Origin: Cloeon dipterum
Taxonomy: Eukaryota > Arthropoda > Insecta > Ephemeroptera > Baetidae
Length of the DNA: 64,000 nt
Assembly (NCBI RefSeq): GCF_949628265.1
Contig: NC_088788.1
Span: forward strand, 22,554,335-22,618,334
Reading direction: 5' to 3'
Shown: in pieces, positions 52,501-64,000 of the stretch
Position numbering within the stretch: the stretch's first letter is position 1
Layout of the letters: each line of letters starts with the position of its first letter
Position numbers and translations under genes: made by a program
The notes under the pieces: generated by a model
The model's input: only the letters and a program-made list of their open reading frames with translations
Database searches by the model: none
Told to the model about the DNA's origin: nothing

Positions 52501-55500
52501 TTGGTCGTTCACTTTTCCGGTAGAAAAGGACGTAAATTGATTCTGGCAGCGCTCCTTCGCCATCTCTCTTCATATGCATGGACGCGTGTATAATATTTTT
52601 AGGGCTGTGACTTTTCCATCCTAGCTGACAAACACTTTTTCCCTCTTATTGCTTTTTCGTCGCCGGCGTGTGCAGATTCCCTGCTCCGCGTAACCGAGTT
52701 TTCGCGTGGCGTTATTTATTTTACCGTGCTGCCACTTCTTGGCGCTAAATTTTGTTAGGAGCAAACATGAAATAAGATAAACACAGCAAACGATGCAAAG
52801 GGGGAAATGTCAGGAGTCGGGGCTAACTTTCCACCAGAGAGAACAACTTTAGTTTCAAAAAATAGACTCTAAATCAATCCGTTAATAGAAAATGATTATT
52901 TGAACTTGTTTTTCTGTTCCTCTCAAGAATTATAAAGATCAAATGGATGAGGAAAAAGTTTTTAGATTGGTTTAGCTAATCGCCACAAATATTTTTTAAG
53001 ACACTTTGTTTAAAGTTGCTAAAAACTGAATTTTGGGATAAAAATTAATATTAATAGGTGGTGTCAATTAAGTGGAAGTGAAACCAGAAAAATAGAGGCT
53101 CATGTATCAAACAAGAAGTGCTTCTTGGTAATTGAAAGCAGCGCGGAGAGTTCTTGGCGTTGAATAAATTTAGCTGATTAGAGCCTTCAGAGCAAAGAGT
53201 GGCTAGAGGATGAAAACATTCTCGTGGTGTGCATGCAATTTTTTCCGCAAAATACAAACCGGGTTTGTTAAGTCAGGAAAGGGCGCAGCAGCTAATGCAT
53301 AATTCAGGAGGCGGTGGTCGCGGTGCGCGCAAAAAGAGTCGAGAATTTAGCTTTCAAATATTTGTCGTATTATATTTGCGGGAGAGTGGTGCGCGAATAA
53401 ATGAGTGTGTGTGCAACCGACTGGTCGTCGCATTTCGCTTTATTTTCCACAATGCATGCTGCCGTCTGCATGAAAACAACAACTTTTTCTCGCTGAAATG
53501 AACGTCCATTGTTCTCATACACACAGCTAGTCAAGCTATTTACTGAGTTTCCACTTTGGGCCACTTCTTTCAATAGGCGGTGTTGATTTTTGTCCATTGA
53601 ATTGCTTGGTGGATTTCGCTCGAAATAAAATGAGCAGCAGTTTTGTTGGAGCCCAAATGCCACTGTTCCAAGTGTTTAAATCTAGTTTTATATTAGTGCC
53701 ACCGAGCTTTTATTAAGGGGTTATACTGCAAGCCCAAAACTTAAATTAAAATTTTTAAATCTATAGTTGACAAAGAGCAGAACATGATAAAACAAATATC
53801 ATTTTTCTATTATGCATGCATCTAAAAATGGCTGAAACATAGCGTTTTTAAATTTTTTTTGGTGCATTAAACATTTTGTCAGTTTGAGGTAAGTGTATCG
53901 ATTTTATGAAGAAACATAATCTTTTCGTTGGTTTTGAAACGGGCTTAATCATTTCAATTCCATGAAATGCGTGTATTTTTAAATACCATAAGAAAATAAA
54001 TTTAACTCAACGAGACATTTTACTATCTTTATCACAATTCCAGGACTTGGTGCGGTGCATGATTTTGCAACAGTTATCCGATGTAAAAACGGCTTTATCC
54101 ATCCCATGTGATCTCCTAGCAGCAACAATCGGCAAAAAATCAATTTTCTGGTTAGCACATATGGTGTCAGCAGACTGAATTAATCGTGATTTATCAGCGT
54201 AAATGGAGAGGTCTCAAGGAGTGGCGTTGAAAGAGCGTCTTTGCCGCTGGATGGCAGCAATCGATACACGAAGAGCCGCGCAGTTAGCGAGAGCTGAGTC
54301 AAAAACCCATTTCGGTGATGTGTATATGTGAACACGAAAGTCGCTTTTGTCACGGCCGCACACGTGGGGATTCAGAAGTACCATCGAGTTTCTCGGTATT
54401 CTGCTTCGGCCGCTCAAGTTTTTAAATTTTCCAGAAATAAAGAGGGAAAAAAGACGAAAGTTGTTTTCAGCTCGACTTGAAGTGTATGCGTTCTCCCTTT
54501 GTTACACACCTGTCGAGAACTCAAACAATAGAAAAAGTTTCACCCCTAATTAAAAGTAAATATTGAACAGAGAACGGCGGTGGCTGGGTTCATTGTTCAG
54601 ACAACTCCTTAGACTCCAATGAGGAGAAGGGCGCAATAACGTGTCGATCATTCATCGCCCAGTAAAAATTCTGGCGAAAATTTGCTGCATGTTGCTGCCT
54701 CAAATCCATTAGCTAGATTGCGCAAAAGGTTGACAGCAAAACATCGAGTTTTTGTGACGCTTGGCAAGGCTCAAGTTGGTTTCATTCAGTGAGGGTAACT
54801 GTGTAAGTCAGAATACACTGCTGTGTGCTAAAAATGTTGCAATCTGCATATTTGGTTCAGTGGATAAATGTGCAAGATTGTTTTTTTCAATTTATGTTCA
54901 GAAATTTCCTGCTTAAATAAACACAGTTCCAGACGGATTTATGGATGAATCCAGCTCTCGATACAAGGGACATAATTTTTGAACAGAAATAGGAATAGAA
55001 GCCACAACCAAAATTGCTGGATGCATAACCTTCATAAAACTTTTCTGTATTATCAAAAATGTAATCTTGCCTTTTTTGATTTTTCCCCACAAGCAATGTG
55101 ATGGAAATGATTTTCAATCTGAGCTGCTCCATATTTCCCATCAATTTCAGCAGTCAAACTGCGCTACTTTCGACTTCGCATGGGTAAACAACTCTCTTGT
55201 GTGCAGTAAATAAAAAACTGACACTCTGAGTGGACGTGGCAGGGGCAAAGGTCAAAGGACAAGCTGCTTGGGTGCCAGCAGAATATGCCACCAGACAGAT
55301 TCAATTGAGTTTATTTATACGGGCTCAGCCTCCCTCTGTTTGGATGCAATTTCACACTTACCTTGGCAGCGATCTAATTAAAATATCATACGGTTGCTAG
55401 AGATTAGAATATTGTGTGGCTGAAAGGAATTTTGCTTTTGAAACTCATATGCTACAAACTAGCAATGAATAAGCAAATATAATAGTCATTTCTCAGCAGG

Positions 55501-56011
55501 CATAATATATTTTATTCACTTCTATGCTCGAATAAACGCACGCTTTTGAAATTAAGGAGAGAAAATTTTACCATTGATATTATTATTATTTTCTTTTATA
55601 TTTTATTTTAAGTTATACCATGACTTGGTTATGTTGGTCGTCTGTGCACTTTAGCAGAGCAGAAAGGCAATCTCAAACTCTTTTTCTAAGATTTGAAATG
55701 ATTATTGGTCAGAACGGTTTTCAAGCCTCAGAGCAGTAGGCTATAGGAGAAGAAATTTGTTTGTTAAAATCACGAGCGGTATTCAACATGCGGGATCCAA
55801 TGAACGTGTCATATGCGAATAAAGCTAATCAAAAATATTTTAGCATTTTTAAATTAAAAATCAATTAAGAGGGAAATTCAAAAATATTTATGAACATCAA
55901 CATTGCTGGAGCACGTTACTGGGACCCGGTGAGCTCATAGCTCACGGGAAATGCTTAAGTATAGAGGTTCTAAAAAAATGGACACTAAATTTTGATTTTG
56001 AGCTAAATAAC
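49561..56011 (-). other. Sequence between SLO2 first exons 1A and 1B
   Basis: This 6.5 kb is intronic for transcripts starting upstream of exon 1A and upstream flank for those starting at 1B. It contains the fold-back MITE at 52059-52241. Near 55959 there is a TAGAGGTTCT motif followed by AAAAATGGACAC that also occurs, inverted in part, near 39782-39821. No coding sequence is recognised. Confidence 0.6.
52051..52249. mobile_element. Fold-back MITE, about 180 bp
   Basis: The element is an almost complete palindrome. The left arm starts AAGGACGG (52061) and the right end is CCGTCCTT (ending 52241). The arms continue to pair through TAAGTAGGACTGG, GGACTCCGAC and an inner block CTCCTCCAATAACGTCACAG/CTGTAACGTCATTGGAGGAG, leaving a small loop near 52150. 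Direct repeats AACACAAA at 52051-52058 and 52242-52249 suggest an 8-bp target duplication; alternatively the TA at each end could be the duplication of a Tc1/mariner-type element. No coding capacity. Confidence 0.82.
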
Positions 56012-56271
56012 CTTGGAATTTTGAGTGCCTCTTCGTCCAAACTGTCCGAGGGCATGAGCAGTGGCTTCTCGAACAGTTTGCTGCTGGCGATGTTGAGGGT
56101 GGAAGAGCCGCCATCGTAGCGGCCTCCGGCGATGCTGGGGGTCTCGCTGCCGCCCCCGGAGCAACCTCCGACGCGTTTGTTTAGTTTGCGGCGTCGGTTT
56201 TTCTTCTCCTCCTCGCGCCGAAGGTTGTGCAATCGGAAGAAAAACATCGACATCTCCACGCTCGCCCGGTT
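56012..56271 (-). CDS. SLO2: SLO2 alternative N-terminal exon 1A
   Basis: A GC-rich minus-strand exon ends LKIPR at CCAAG/GTTATT in phase 2, so it joins exon 2 in the same way as 1B. It reads MSMFFFRLHNLRREEEKK, a basic RRRK stretch, a Gly/Ser-rich part (GGCSGGGSETPS) and FEKPLLMPSDSLDEEALK. The first ATG in frame is 56253, giving an 81-residue N-terminus. A CTAAC branch-like motif and GTGCAG stand just before 56271, and the frame is open to there, so it may be an internal exon fed by a further upstream exon that I cannot find. The donor is weaker than usual (GTTATT). Confidence 0.78.
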
Positions 56272-59200
56272 CTGCACATTTGGTTAGTTTTTCCTCACAT
56301 CTGAACATTCACGCACACTTAATATTCTTGGCCCCGAACACAGACTCGCACACAAGCAGACAAGCAAAACGTGCACAAGGGAGGGAATTCGCTGGCAGGT
56401 AATCTCTCTCGCATTGTAGGACGGGAGTTTCAGGCACACCCATATACATAAACGGGTGCACTTGACACAAAATGCCATCGCAACCATCAACACCCGGGGG
56501 TGCTTGCTCTTAGCAAAAATTCGCACTCCGGCGTTTTTGCTCGTGAAAAATGGTGCTCTCACCAATAGCTATTCTCACTGCTTCCGCCTTTAAAACGACC
56601 TTTTACATATAGTTGGTTTTTGCGCTTAAAATTTGTTTACTTGCCTTACTAAACAGTTTATCAAGGTTTTTAAGATCACTATGTCTCATGTGATTTTCAT
56701 TCATTGGTCGCCAATTTCAGACATTGAAGAACATCTGGATGAAATTACACTTTAATAATTATTAATTTTTTCAACTGCTCTTTAAACGGGTAAAGACTCG
56801 AAATACTATTGTGCTATTATTTTGACTAATTAAGCCTCATAATAAATAAAATACTTAGTAAAACTTTCCTAACTATAGTTTTTGGAAAAATTGAGATGAT
56901 AGCCCAAACATTTTCTCTAGAAAAACCTAATTAAAACTTTCAGTAAGTGTGCTGCAATAAATTAACGTGGTTAAAAAGAGAAATTATTACATCAATGCCA
57001 GAAAAAAATTGTTTTTGACTGTTATGAAGCACCTTACAACTAAATTGCATTGCAGTGCATCAGAGTAATTGAAGGAATTGTAACCACGAGCGTGGGTACG
57101 AGTATTTAATTAAACTGCAGAGGTGACACAACCAGCGTGCAAAAGAACACTTTCCGTTAGGCTCCTCATTCTACGGAAAGCTCCTAGTGAACTACATTGC
57201 GTGTAATTTTAATTAAAACCCTCTCGTCAGTCCCCGTTTATTTTTCACGTGACAAATGAGACAAGCTTACATCATTCTTAATGTTCCGGCACAAAGATCT
57301 AAACATCGTCCTGCGACTCTCAGGGACGGCCCATAAAGCCTTCTGCGCAAATTAGTGGCGCCAACGGAATTCTCTCGTTACTTCTGCTCCCTGCAGGCGA
57401 TTCTTCCGTTATGTGGTCAAAAATTGCAGCCAAGTGGAACAAACGGTTGGATTTATTTCTTGCCAGAGGTCAAGGAAAGATTTATCAGCGCATGCTTTTA
57501 AGAAGTTATCCCCATGAGTTATCTTCATATTACTTCACAATTATCTTACCCTTTGCCATGAAATACGTGTTCTTAGCTCACAAAAATACCTTAATAAAAT
57601 ATGATTTTGAATCATTTTGTTTTCAGGTCAGCAAAAATTGCTTTTGATCACGATTTAACACGATGAATGAGAAAATCATGTAAAACGAGAGCAAAAGTTC
57701 ACTAGAATATAATAGGCCTCTCACATTTCCCAGAAAGGGGCTTATAATGTTTCGACAGCAAAACTTTCTAGTTCGTTAGATTGTCGAGCAAACATTTTGG
57801 AAACGTGTAAGCAAATTACCGACACAGGGCTTCGCTCTCAACGGGTAACTTTTTCAAATTAACCCTTCCCCTTCTTTTCAATTTGAGCTTGCAACCAATT
57901 TTCCCGGAAGTGACGAGTACAAACAACACCAATATTAATCCTCGCATTGAACGCGTCCAGCGAAATTAAACCGGACGCTAGCAGACGAGAGGCATTCCAG
58001 TCGAGCAGGCTCCGGACTGCAAAACGCTCGTGCAGGATTGGAATTGCTCCATAAAACGAATGCATTTCGCAAGGCATGCTCGTGGTTGGGTGAAATGATT
58101 AGCAAACAAGCGGCGGGCCACTCGAGGGAGCCTTGTTTCGTGGCCGGTTGAAACGCTTCAGGCCTTTTCTTGTTTGCAAACGACACAAAAGCAATGCTAC
58201 TCCACCGAGTGTGACTTCTCACGGCTCTTCATACTATGCAAATGTGACACAATTTTTCTCTTGGACAACATCCCGCTAGCGTCATGGTCGGATTCACGAG
58301 AATGCAAAAATGAAAGCACGTGCAGTAAAACTGATATCACTGCAAACATTATGCACATAGAATTGTAAAAGTACCGAGTGAAAATAACAAGAATATTCTT
58401 GTGTTTGAGCAAGAAGAGAAATTTCTGTGGTAAATACATGAAGTTTTAACATCATTTTTTTAACTGGCAAAACGTCAGGAAGAATATAGAGCACAAATTT
58501 TAGTGCAAATTAAAGGTTAAATAAAAATTATGAGTTTGTTACCAATATTAAACTGGTCAGATTTGAATTATCTTCACAACAGCACATTTACAATTTTTAT
58601 TTTACAAAATCTGTACAGTTTAGCATCCCGAAATAAACGCACGTCTTTTTTTAATTAATTTTGTTTGAGATTTTAATTTAATGACAATAATTGTACATAG
58701 CAGATATCTTGTTAAATTCCGCTGTTTACGAGACATAATTGAAAAATTTTAAAACTAATTCAATTTGAGCATATTTTGTAAAAAATTAATTTGTTTTGTA
58801 CTAGCCAAAGAATCAATTTGTTAAATAAAAGGAAAGTAGCCACAAAAACTAAAATTATTAAAAAAATAGTTCCATCAATGAAGATAATTGGCTTTACACA
58901 ATTCTCGAAGTTGATAATTATATATTATTGCTTAATATTCACATCAGTTAAGATCAGAATAGTGTGCTTGTAAGTTGAATTTGACATCTAGTTTCAAGTT
59001 GCAAAGTCATGTCAGTCTATAACTTATCATCAAGAAACAAGCGGTTGCACCACTCTCAACCACAGCAAAATTCGCGGGAAGCGCGTAGATCAGAATCTAA
59101 TTAATTTCGGATTCTGTCTTGTGTGCTCGCGATAGTTTTGACGTTGAGCCTGCAGGCCTTCACGTCACGCTCGAGAAAATAGTTTCGTTATTTCTGCGTA

Positions 59201-62200
59201 ATAGTTGGCAGTCTGGGGAGCTGCCAACAAATTACTCTCGCCTTCCATTACTCAGTGAAAGGATGAGAAGATTCAATTGACTGCTGAAGAATTGACGCTG
59301 GAGTGAATACCAGCCCGTTCGCTGCCCTCCCAAGAAAAGCAATTTTGACGCCCTTAAGGGTACTGTTTCCACTACAATTTGGAGCCTTCCGAGGAATCGC
59401 GATAAGGTTCAGCGCGAACGCACGCGTTCGCAATGCATATAGGAATTTCACGGAGAGCATGGATCCTATTTTTACACTTAAGTGATTTGAGCACACTCTT
59501 TGCCTCTAATTCGTTTCATTAAACGCATTCTCTATCTGAAGGAGGGGTTAATGTGAGTTGGTATTATCTGATTACAATCAATATGAGACTCTTGATCGAG
59601 CATGAAACACATACGCGTCTATTTTATATTTCCTCCATTTTTTTATCAATTCTACCTCATTTCATGGCATGAATAAAATTGAATTAAAATATTAATAAAT
59701 CATCACTTCTTAATGTATTGATTCAAGAAAAATATGATTGAGCGATCCAACTTGCAATCCAACGTAGCAAGAGCACAGGTGCGAAGGTGCTGCTCGCTAT
59801 TCTTCAATTTCCCAACCCACGTCATGCCGCTTTCAAGGCCGCGATTGTGCAACCGGAGTGACACACATCACTTTGCAGGCCGAATTGATTTCCCGTCACA
59901 TACAACTTTGACACCGAGACGAGCCGCGATCGTCTTGAGAGCCTTCCAGGAAAACCCAAATCGGGATACGCTCATTCATGAAATCTTAATGCTCACGCGA
60001 GAGCGAAATGATCAGCTAACGTGCCTGGACTGATTCCATGGATTTGGCGTGTTTGTAATTGAATTTATAGCTTAATTTATTGAGTACGGTAATTGAGGTG
60101 GCCAACTATGACAAGTGTGAAAAAGCTAATTTTAAGAAATAATTTAACTGAAGAAAATTGATTATGAAAAATGTTTGTTATTATCCTGGAAATATTTAAA
60201 CAGAAGGGAGAAATGTTTTCTCAGCTGGCGCAAGCAAGTAAGATAAATGGCCTAAAACTTTTAGTGTCACTTCTTTCGCTGAGATAACTGACAGTCCAAT
60301 TTGTGTCGTCAAGCAAAGGCCATGGCTGTCCAGTTCGTACTTTTCTTGCGCTCAAACTATATTGGCGCGTCACCTTTTGCTCCTGAAGGGAACGCTGAAA
60401 CATCGATCTCAATTTTTGGAAATGTGACGGATTATGCATGCCAGAGTCAGCATTCTACTTTATGATTTTTACACTCGTGAATAATAGTTTGGGGCAACTG
60501 CACGACACCGAATTTACTTTTCCAATTTCTCAAGACTCACACGCAATCTGCATAATTCAAATGAGGGCTAAGAAGATTGCCACTGCCTGAAAGTTTAACA
60601 TAAGTTGCGACGGAGTAAAGTTTTTGCATTGGTTTGGCTTAAATTTGTGGATTATTTACCTGTGTACCCGGGAACGCTATGAATCGTGCTGTCTGTTTCG
60701 TGACGGGGCAAGTTTTGCTAACACATCAGGCTTTTAAGTTGAAATATTAATTCTCATGCGCATGCATGCATGTGTCTAGAACCCGAGTATACCATAGCAT
60801 TTCAAAAGTTTGCCAAAGCCAGCAAAATTTTGTTATGTTGCAGCAATTTTGTTAGGGAAATATTATTTGCCAAATTATATTGATTAGATTTACAACTGAA
60901 TACCACCAGTGCACTGTACGTTGTATGTTTACAAGACTTATTATTGCCTGGCCAGATTAGTGGTCACAGATGTGGAATAAATCCACTGGTCAGGATGGTC
61001 CCAGCGAGTGAATTGAGGACGCACAACGAAAAGCGGATGAGGCCAACCGCACTGGGACGTTAAAAATCGGCTGCTGTCAAGCGCCGACCGGAGGAGAGAG
61101 TAGACTTCCATTTGAACGCTCGTGTCCGGCATATTGCATACCGTCACCCGAACAAGGGGCTCCGCGCGCCCAGCACGTCAACGCATCAATATCCAGGTTC
61201 GCGTCGACAAAACACTTTGCTTTGATTCGGAGTTCGGAGGGCGTCAAAAGGTCAAGTGGCGCGAGGACGAGGCAGCCTGCTCCCCACGGACATGGATTTG
61301 ACAGCAGACTGATTCGCACGCTAAGACTAAACAAACGTTGCTTTTTACGAGTTGAGCTGGCGGTAGCTCCCAGCGATGATACCAACAGCAACGCGTTTCT
61401 TGAGCAAACTAAATTACTTTATGTAAAAAGAAATGAGAAAAAGTGAAGTCGTAGTCACATACGGAAAATTTTGTTGATGGTTTTTTTTTGGGGGGGGGGG
61501 GTCACAGTTAAACTTATGCAGGTCAAATTCACTAACAGAGAGGCCCATAATGGAATATTATATCATAGTGAATGCATTACTGCAACTATCTCAGGCAATC
61601 TTAGCACCCTTTACAATTTACTTTAAAAAATAACTTTTTACAGCAACAAAGAAACAGTTAATATTTCATTGAACGTGTAAGTTGTTTAGAGCGTATTTTT
61701 AATTAAAAAGTTTTTATTTTTCTTTGAATAATCTATGTACACGATTTTTGAGGAAATCACATAGTTTTTATGATAAAAATGACGGTCAAAATTACACTAT
61801 TAAGTTGCTTGAAAAATTATGCATCCATTTAATCAATTTAAATTGCGAATCAGTCTGTTCTTCATTCAATTCCATTTGCCTCTTCCAAAATTTATTAAAA
61901 AAACTCCCAGCGAGATCCTGGCTCTGGTTTTACAAAAGCAGATGGTTCATATTCAGGAACAGATTGGAGCGAGCCTGCAGGCCATAATTAACCATCCACG
62001 TTTTTGGAAGCCTTAGTGAAAATGAATGCGAACATGAAAGGTTTTAAAATCCAACAGCAGCACATTCGGGCTCAAAGGAAATACATATTTCTTCCTACAT
62101 GAGCCTTTTTCATTTCATTTCATCCCTATTCGGCCGATTTTTATGACGGAAAGGCACTTAAGCCGACGACATTTAAGTGCCACTTGTCGTTCGCAGGCAG

Positions 62201-64000
62201 ACTCCGCCCGTAATTAATTAGCCACGTAGGAATTCTCCTTGGGAAATGTCTTCTCAGCAAATTTTAGCTGACTCCAAGCGAGAAACTTTGGAGACACAAT
62301 CAAAATTAACTCTAAAAGGCTCACTTCGTACTCCCAAATGACGAAATCAGTTGAATGGAATATCGAGATTCTATATCGAACACGCCATTTAATATTTCAT
62401 CCCCCATCGACAATGATCTCCAAAGAAAAAATGAACTTCAACCTCGGAGGCCTTCGCAGATAACTCTGTCTGATTAAAAAGAAAATAAATTGAAGCATCA
62501 TCCACATCTGTGCCACATACTGCTCTGACGGATCGAGAAAAAATGAAGGCCGGCTCGGTGGAGGCAATATGTGAGCAGTATGATTACCATTCAATAACAA
62601 TGGAGCCCGAAAAGAGGATTGAAATAAAGTCAGCCCCACTTTTCATCTGCTAGGTTGCAACAATGTACACGACTCGCAGAGGTCTTTTATTTTCCTTTGC
62701 TTGTTAGGAAAGCTCGTTACGAGAAGCTAAAAATAGCCGCGTCGTCTCCTCAGCTTTACTGTCGGCCAGCGAGCGAGCATATTATGATTATTGTAGGAAT
62801 CCGGCTGGCTGAGCGGAAAGGCGGATATCACGGGTCGCGGGACACGTTATTTAAGACTGCATGGACGGACAAAGAACTCGGTTGGTTTCACTCCTAGGTA
62901 AAATGTCTTGCATTAATAAAGGCCAGAAGCTATTCTCGTTCGCAGAAGACGCGTCTGAGCGGCCTCTTTGGTGGATCCATCCAAAGAATTACGTTGGGCC
63001 AACGTTTGGAACGGTGTCTAGCAGCACTGCCCGCAAAAGGCCACTTGTTAGACAGGACGCACGAATCTATTTATTTTTGATGTCCTCTGCTTCCAAGAAA
63101 AAGATGAGAAGTCTGAGATTGAATGATTTGAAAGCTTTTCTACAAACTGACAACGGAGCTATTTGCGTCCTCAGAATATCGTTCCCTCTATGCGATTTTC
63201 CCATCTAAACACCTCTCATCTCTAGCAGAAAATACATATACAACTGAATCAGTTTTAAACGCAGGGTGGTATTATTACAAAACTTGCATCCCTAACTTTG
63301 AACAGCTAATGCGGCCAACGCTGCGTTGAAAATTGAATTAATCACCTAAAAGGGCCAATCAGTTAGATGGATAGACAAACAAAGTGCTGCCACTGTGCAG
63401 CAACCGAACTACAAAACAAGCGATTGGGGCAGTGATAAGGTAATTTCGCTGTCCCGTGCAAATACGGGGTGGACGAGACCAGCCGCGGCAGACGACCACT
63501 CTTTTCTATACGTTCGCCGAGTCCATTAATAACACGGACGGCTGCTATGATGATGGAGATGTGCTGGTTTAATTAATCCGGGCATTTATACCGCCGAAGT
63601 AGGCGTTTCGCAGCGTGCCAGACACGTACGTGTGCACAGGCTAGGTGTATATGTGACGTGGAAACGCACACAAAGCTGTGTGCGCATACAACACAAAAAC
63701 AAACAGGACTAGCAAATTCTCAGTGGGATTATGTTTGCTCTTCGAAAAATTCAGTGTTTGATTTTCATTTGCTGCATTACTGCATTTTGCACCGGCAAAA
63801 ATTAATCGTTGAATCAACAAGTAATAAAACACTACTGGCGTGCAATTGCACATGTGGCACTTTATCAGAGTGATAATAATAATACGCCTGGCAAGCCTAC
63901 TTTTTTATCTGATATGTCTTTACGTGGAACTGTTCAGAATAAAGTTTCATCCTGAGATTCCCGAGAGAGCAAATAAAGTTTCAATAATACAACATTCTAG
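56272..64000. other. Region upstream of SLO2 exon 1A, no gene seen
   Basis: 7.7 kb without a convincing gene on either strand. Open frames up to about 115 codons (61077-61391 minus, 62861-63208 plus) show no domains, no splice-consistent partners and biased composition. The stretch could be a large 5' intron, UTR exons and promoter of the channel gene. A homopolymer switch T9G12 stands at 61481-61501. Moderately GC-rich patches at 60960-61380 and 63430-63620 are possible promoter areas. Confidence 0.5.
61481..61501. repeat. Poly-T/poly-G homopolymer run
   Basis: Nine T followed directly by twelve G. Such a run could form a G-quadruplex-like or triplex structure, and is also prone to assembly errors. 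Confidence 0.9.

Larger units (their letters stand above)
17150..56271 (-). other. SLO2: Whole SLO2/KCNT potassium channel gene
   Basis: One minus-strand gene spans at least 39 kb. I resolve 24 common exons (numbered 2-25) plus two alternative first coding exons, 1A and 1B. Exon lengths sum to 4098 coding bases with 1B, giving 1365 residues, and 4269 with 1A started at its first ATG, giving 1422. All junction phases agree. SLO2 (KCNT1/Slack, KCNT2/Slick) forms tetrameric, large-conductance K+ channels of the plasma membrane opened by cytoplasmic Na+ and Cl- (Ca2+ and Cl- for the nematode homologue). The gene encodes six membrane segments, a pore and two RCK domains. Detailed exon groups are listed separately. 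Another gene lies inside the intron 19980-23106 on the opposite strand. Exon 1A may be preceded by further exons beyond 56271 or beyond the window. Confidence 0.96.

Noticed and set aside
61077..61391. 104-codon minus-strand frame as upstream SLO2 exon
   Set aside because: No donor in the needed phase was seen and the sequence matches no channel N-terminus.

Overview
This is an animal genomic window, almost certainly from an insect or another hexapod. Genes are split by short GT-AG introns, spacers are AT-rich, and the closest protein matches I can recall are arthropod ones: a 376-residue insect-type actin, a DDX41/Abstrakt with the insect C-terminus, and an SLO2-type potassium channel. I cannot name the species from sequence alone. 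All exon coordinates were worked out by hand from reading phase and splice sites; every listed join keeps the frame.

Left 15 kb: a compact gene cluster. An intronless ankyrin-repeat gene runs off the left edge (minus, from 1115). It is divergent from the 12-exon DDX41/abstrakt helicase gene (plus, 1937-4736). That gene converges on a two-exon TIMM29 homologue (minus, 5444-6189), which in turn is divergent from the eight-exon tRNA methyltransferase gene NSUN6 (plus, 6890-8939). Just 163 bp after NSUN6 lies a three-exon gene for a 75-residue secreted peptide with three CXXC motifs (9103-9451). After about 2.4 kb of spacer holding one MITE copy comes a three-exon muscle-type actin gene with a TATA box and a perfect CArG box (11702-14067).

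Right 47 kb: one very large gene. A sodium-activated-type K+ channel gene (SLO2/KCNT) lies on the minus strand from at least 56271 down to 17150. I resolve 24 common exons plus two alternative first coding exons (49109-49179 and 56012-56271) that both join exon 2 in the same phase. With the short first exon the spliced product is 1365 residues. Its introns carry an opposite-strand three-exon coiled-coil gene (20661-22915), two non-autonomous transposon copies and two orphan plus-strand ORFs of unknown nature. From 56.3 to 64 kb I see no convincing gene; this is upstream intron or promoter of the channel gene.

The genes do not form a pathway. The left cluster looks like housekeeping genes sharing short divergent promoters (RNA helicase/splicing, mitochondrial import, tRNA m5C), followed by a muscle actin and a neuronal or muscle K+ channel. 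The most unusual items are the triple-CXXC peptide, the nested coiled-coil gene with a Cys-rich tail, the alternative N-termini and acidic linker of the SLO2 channel, the variant actin D-loop, and two MITE families with visible target-site duplications.
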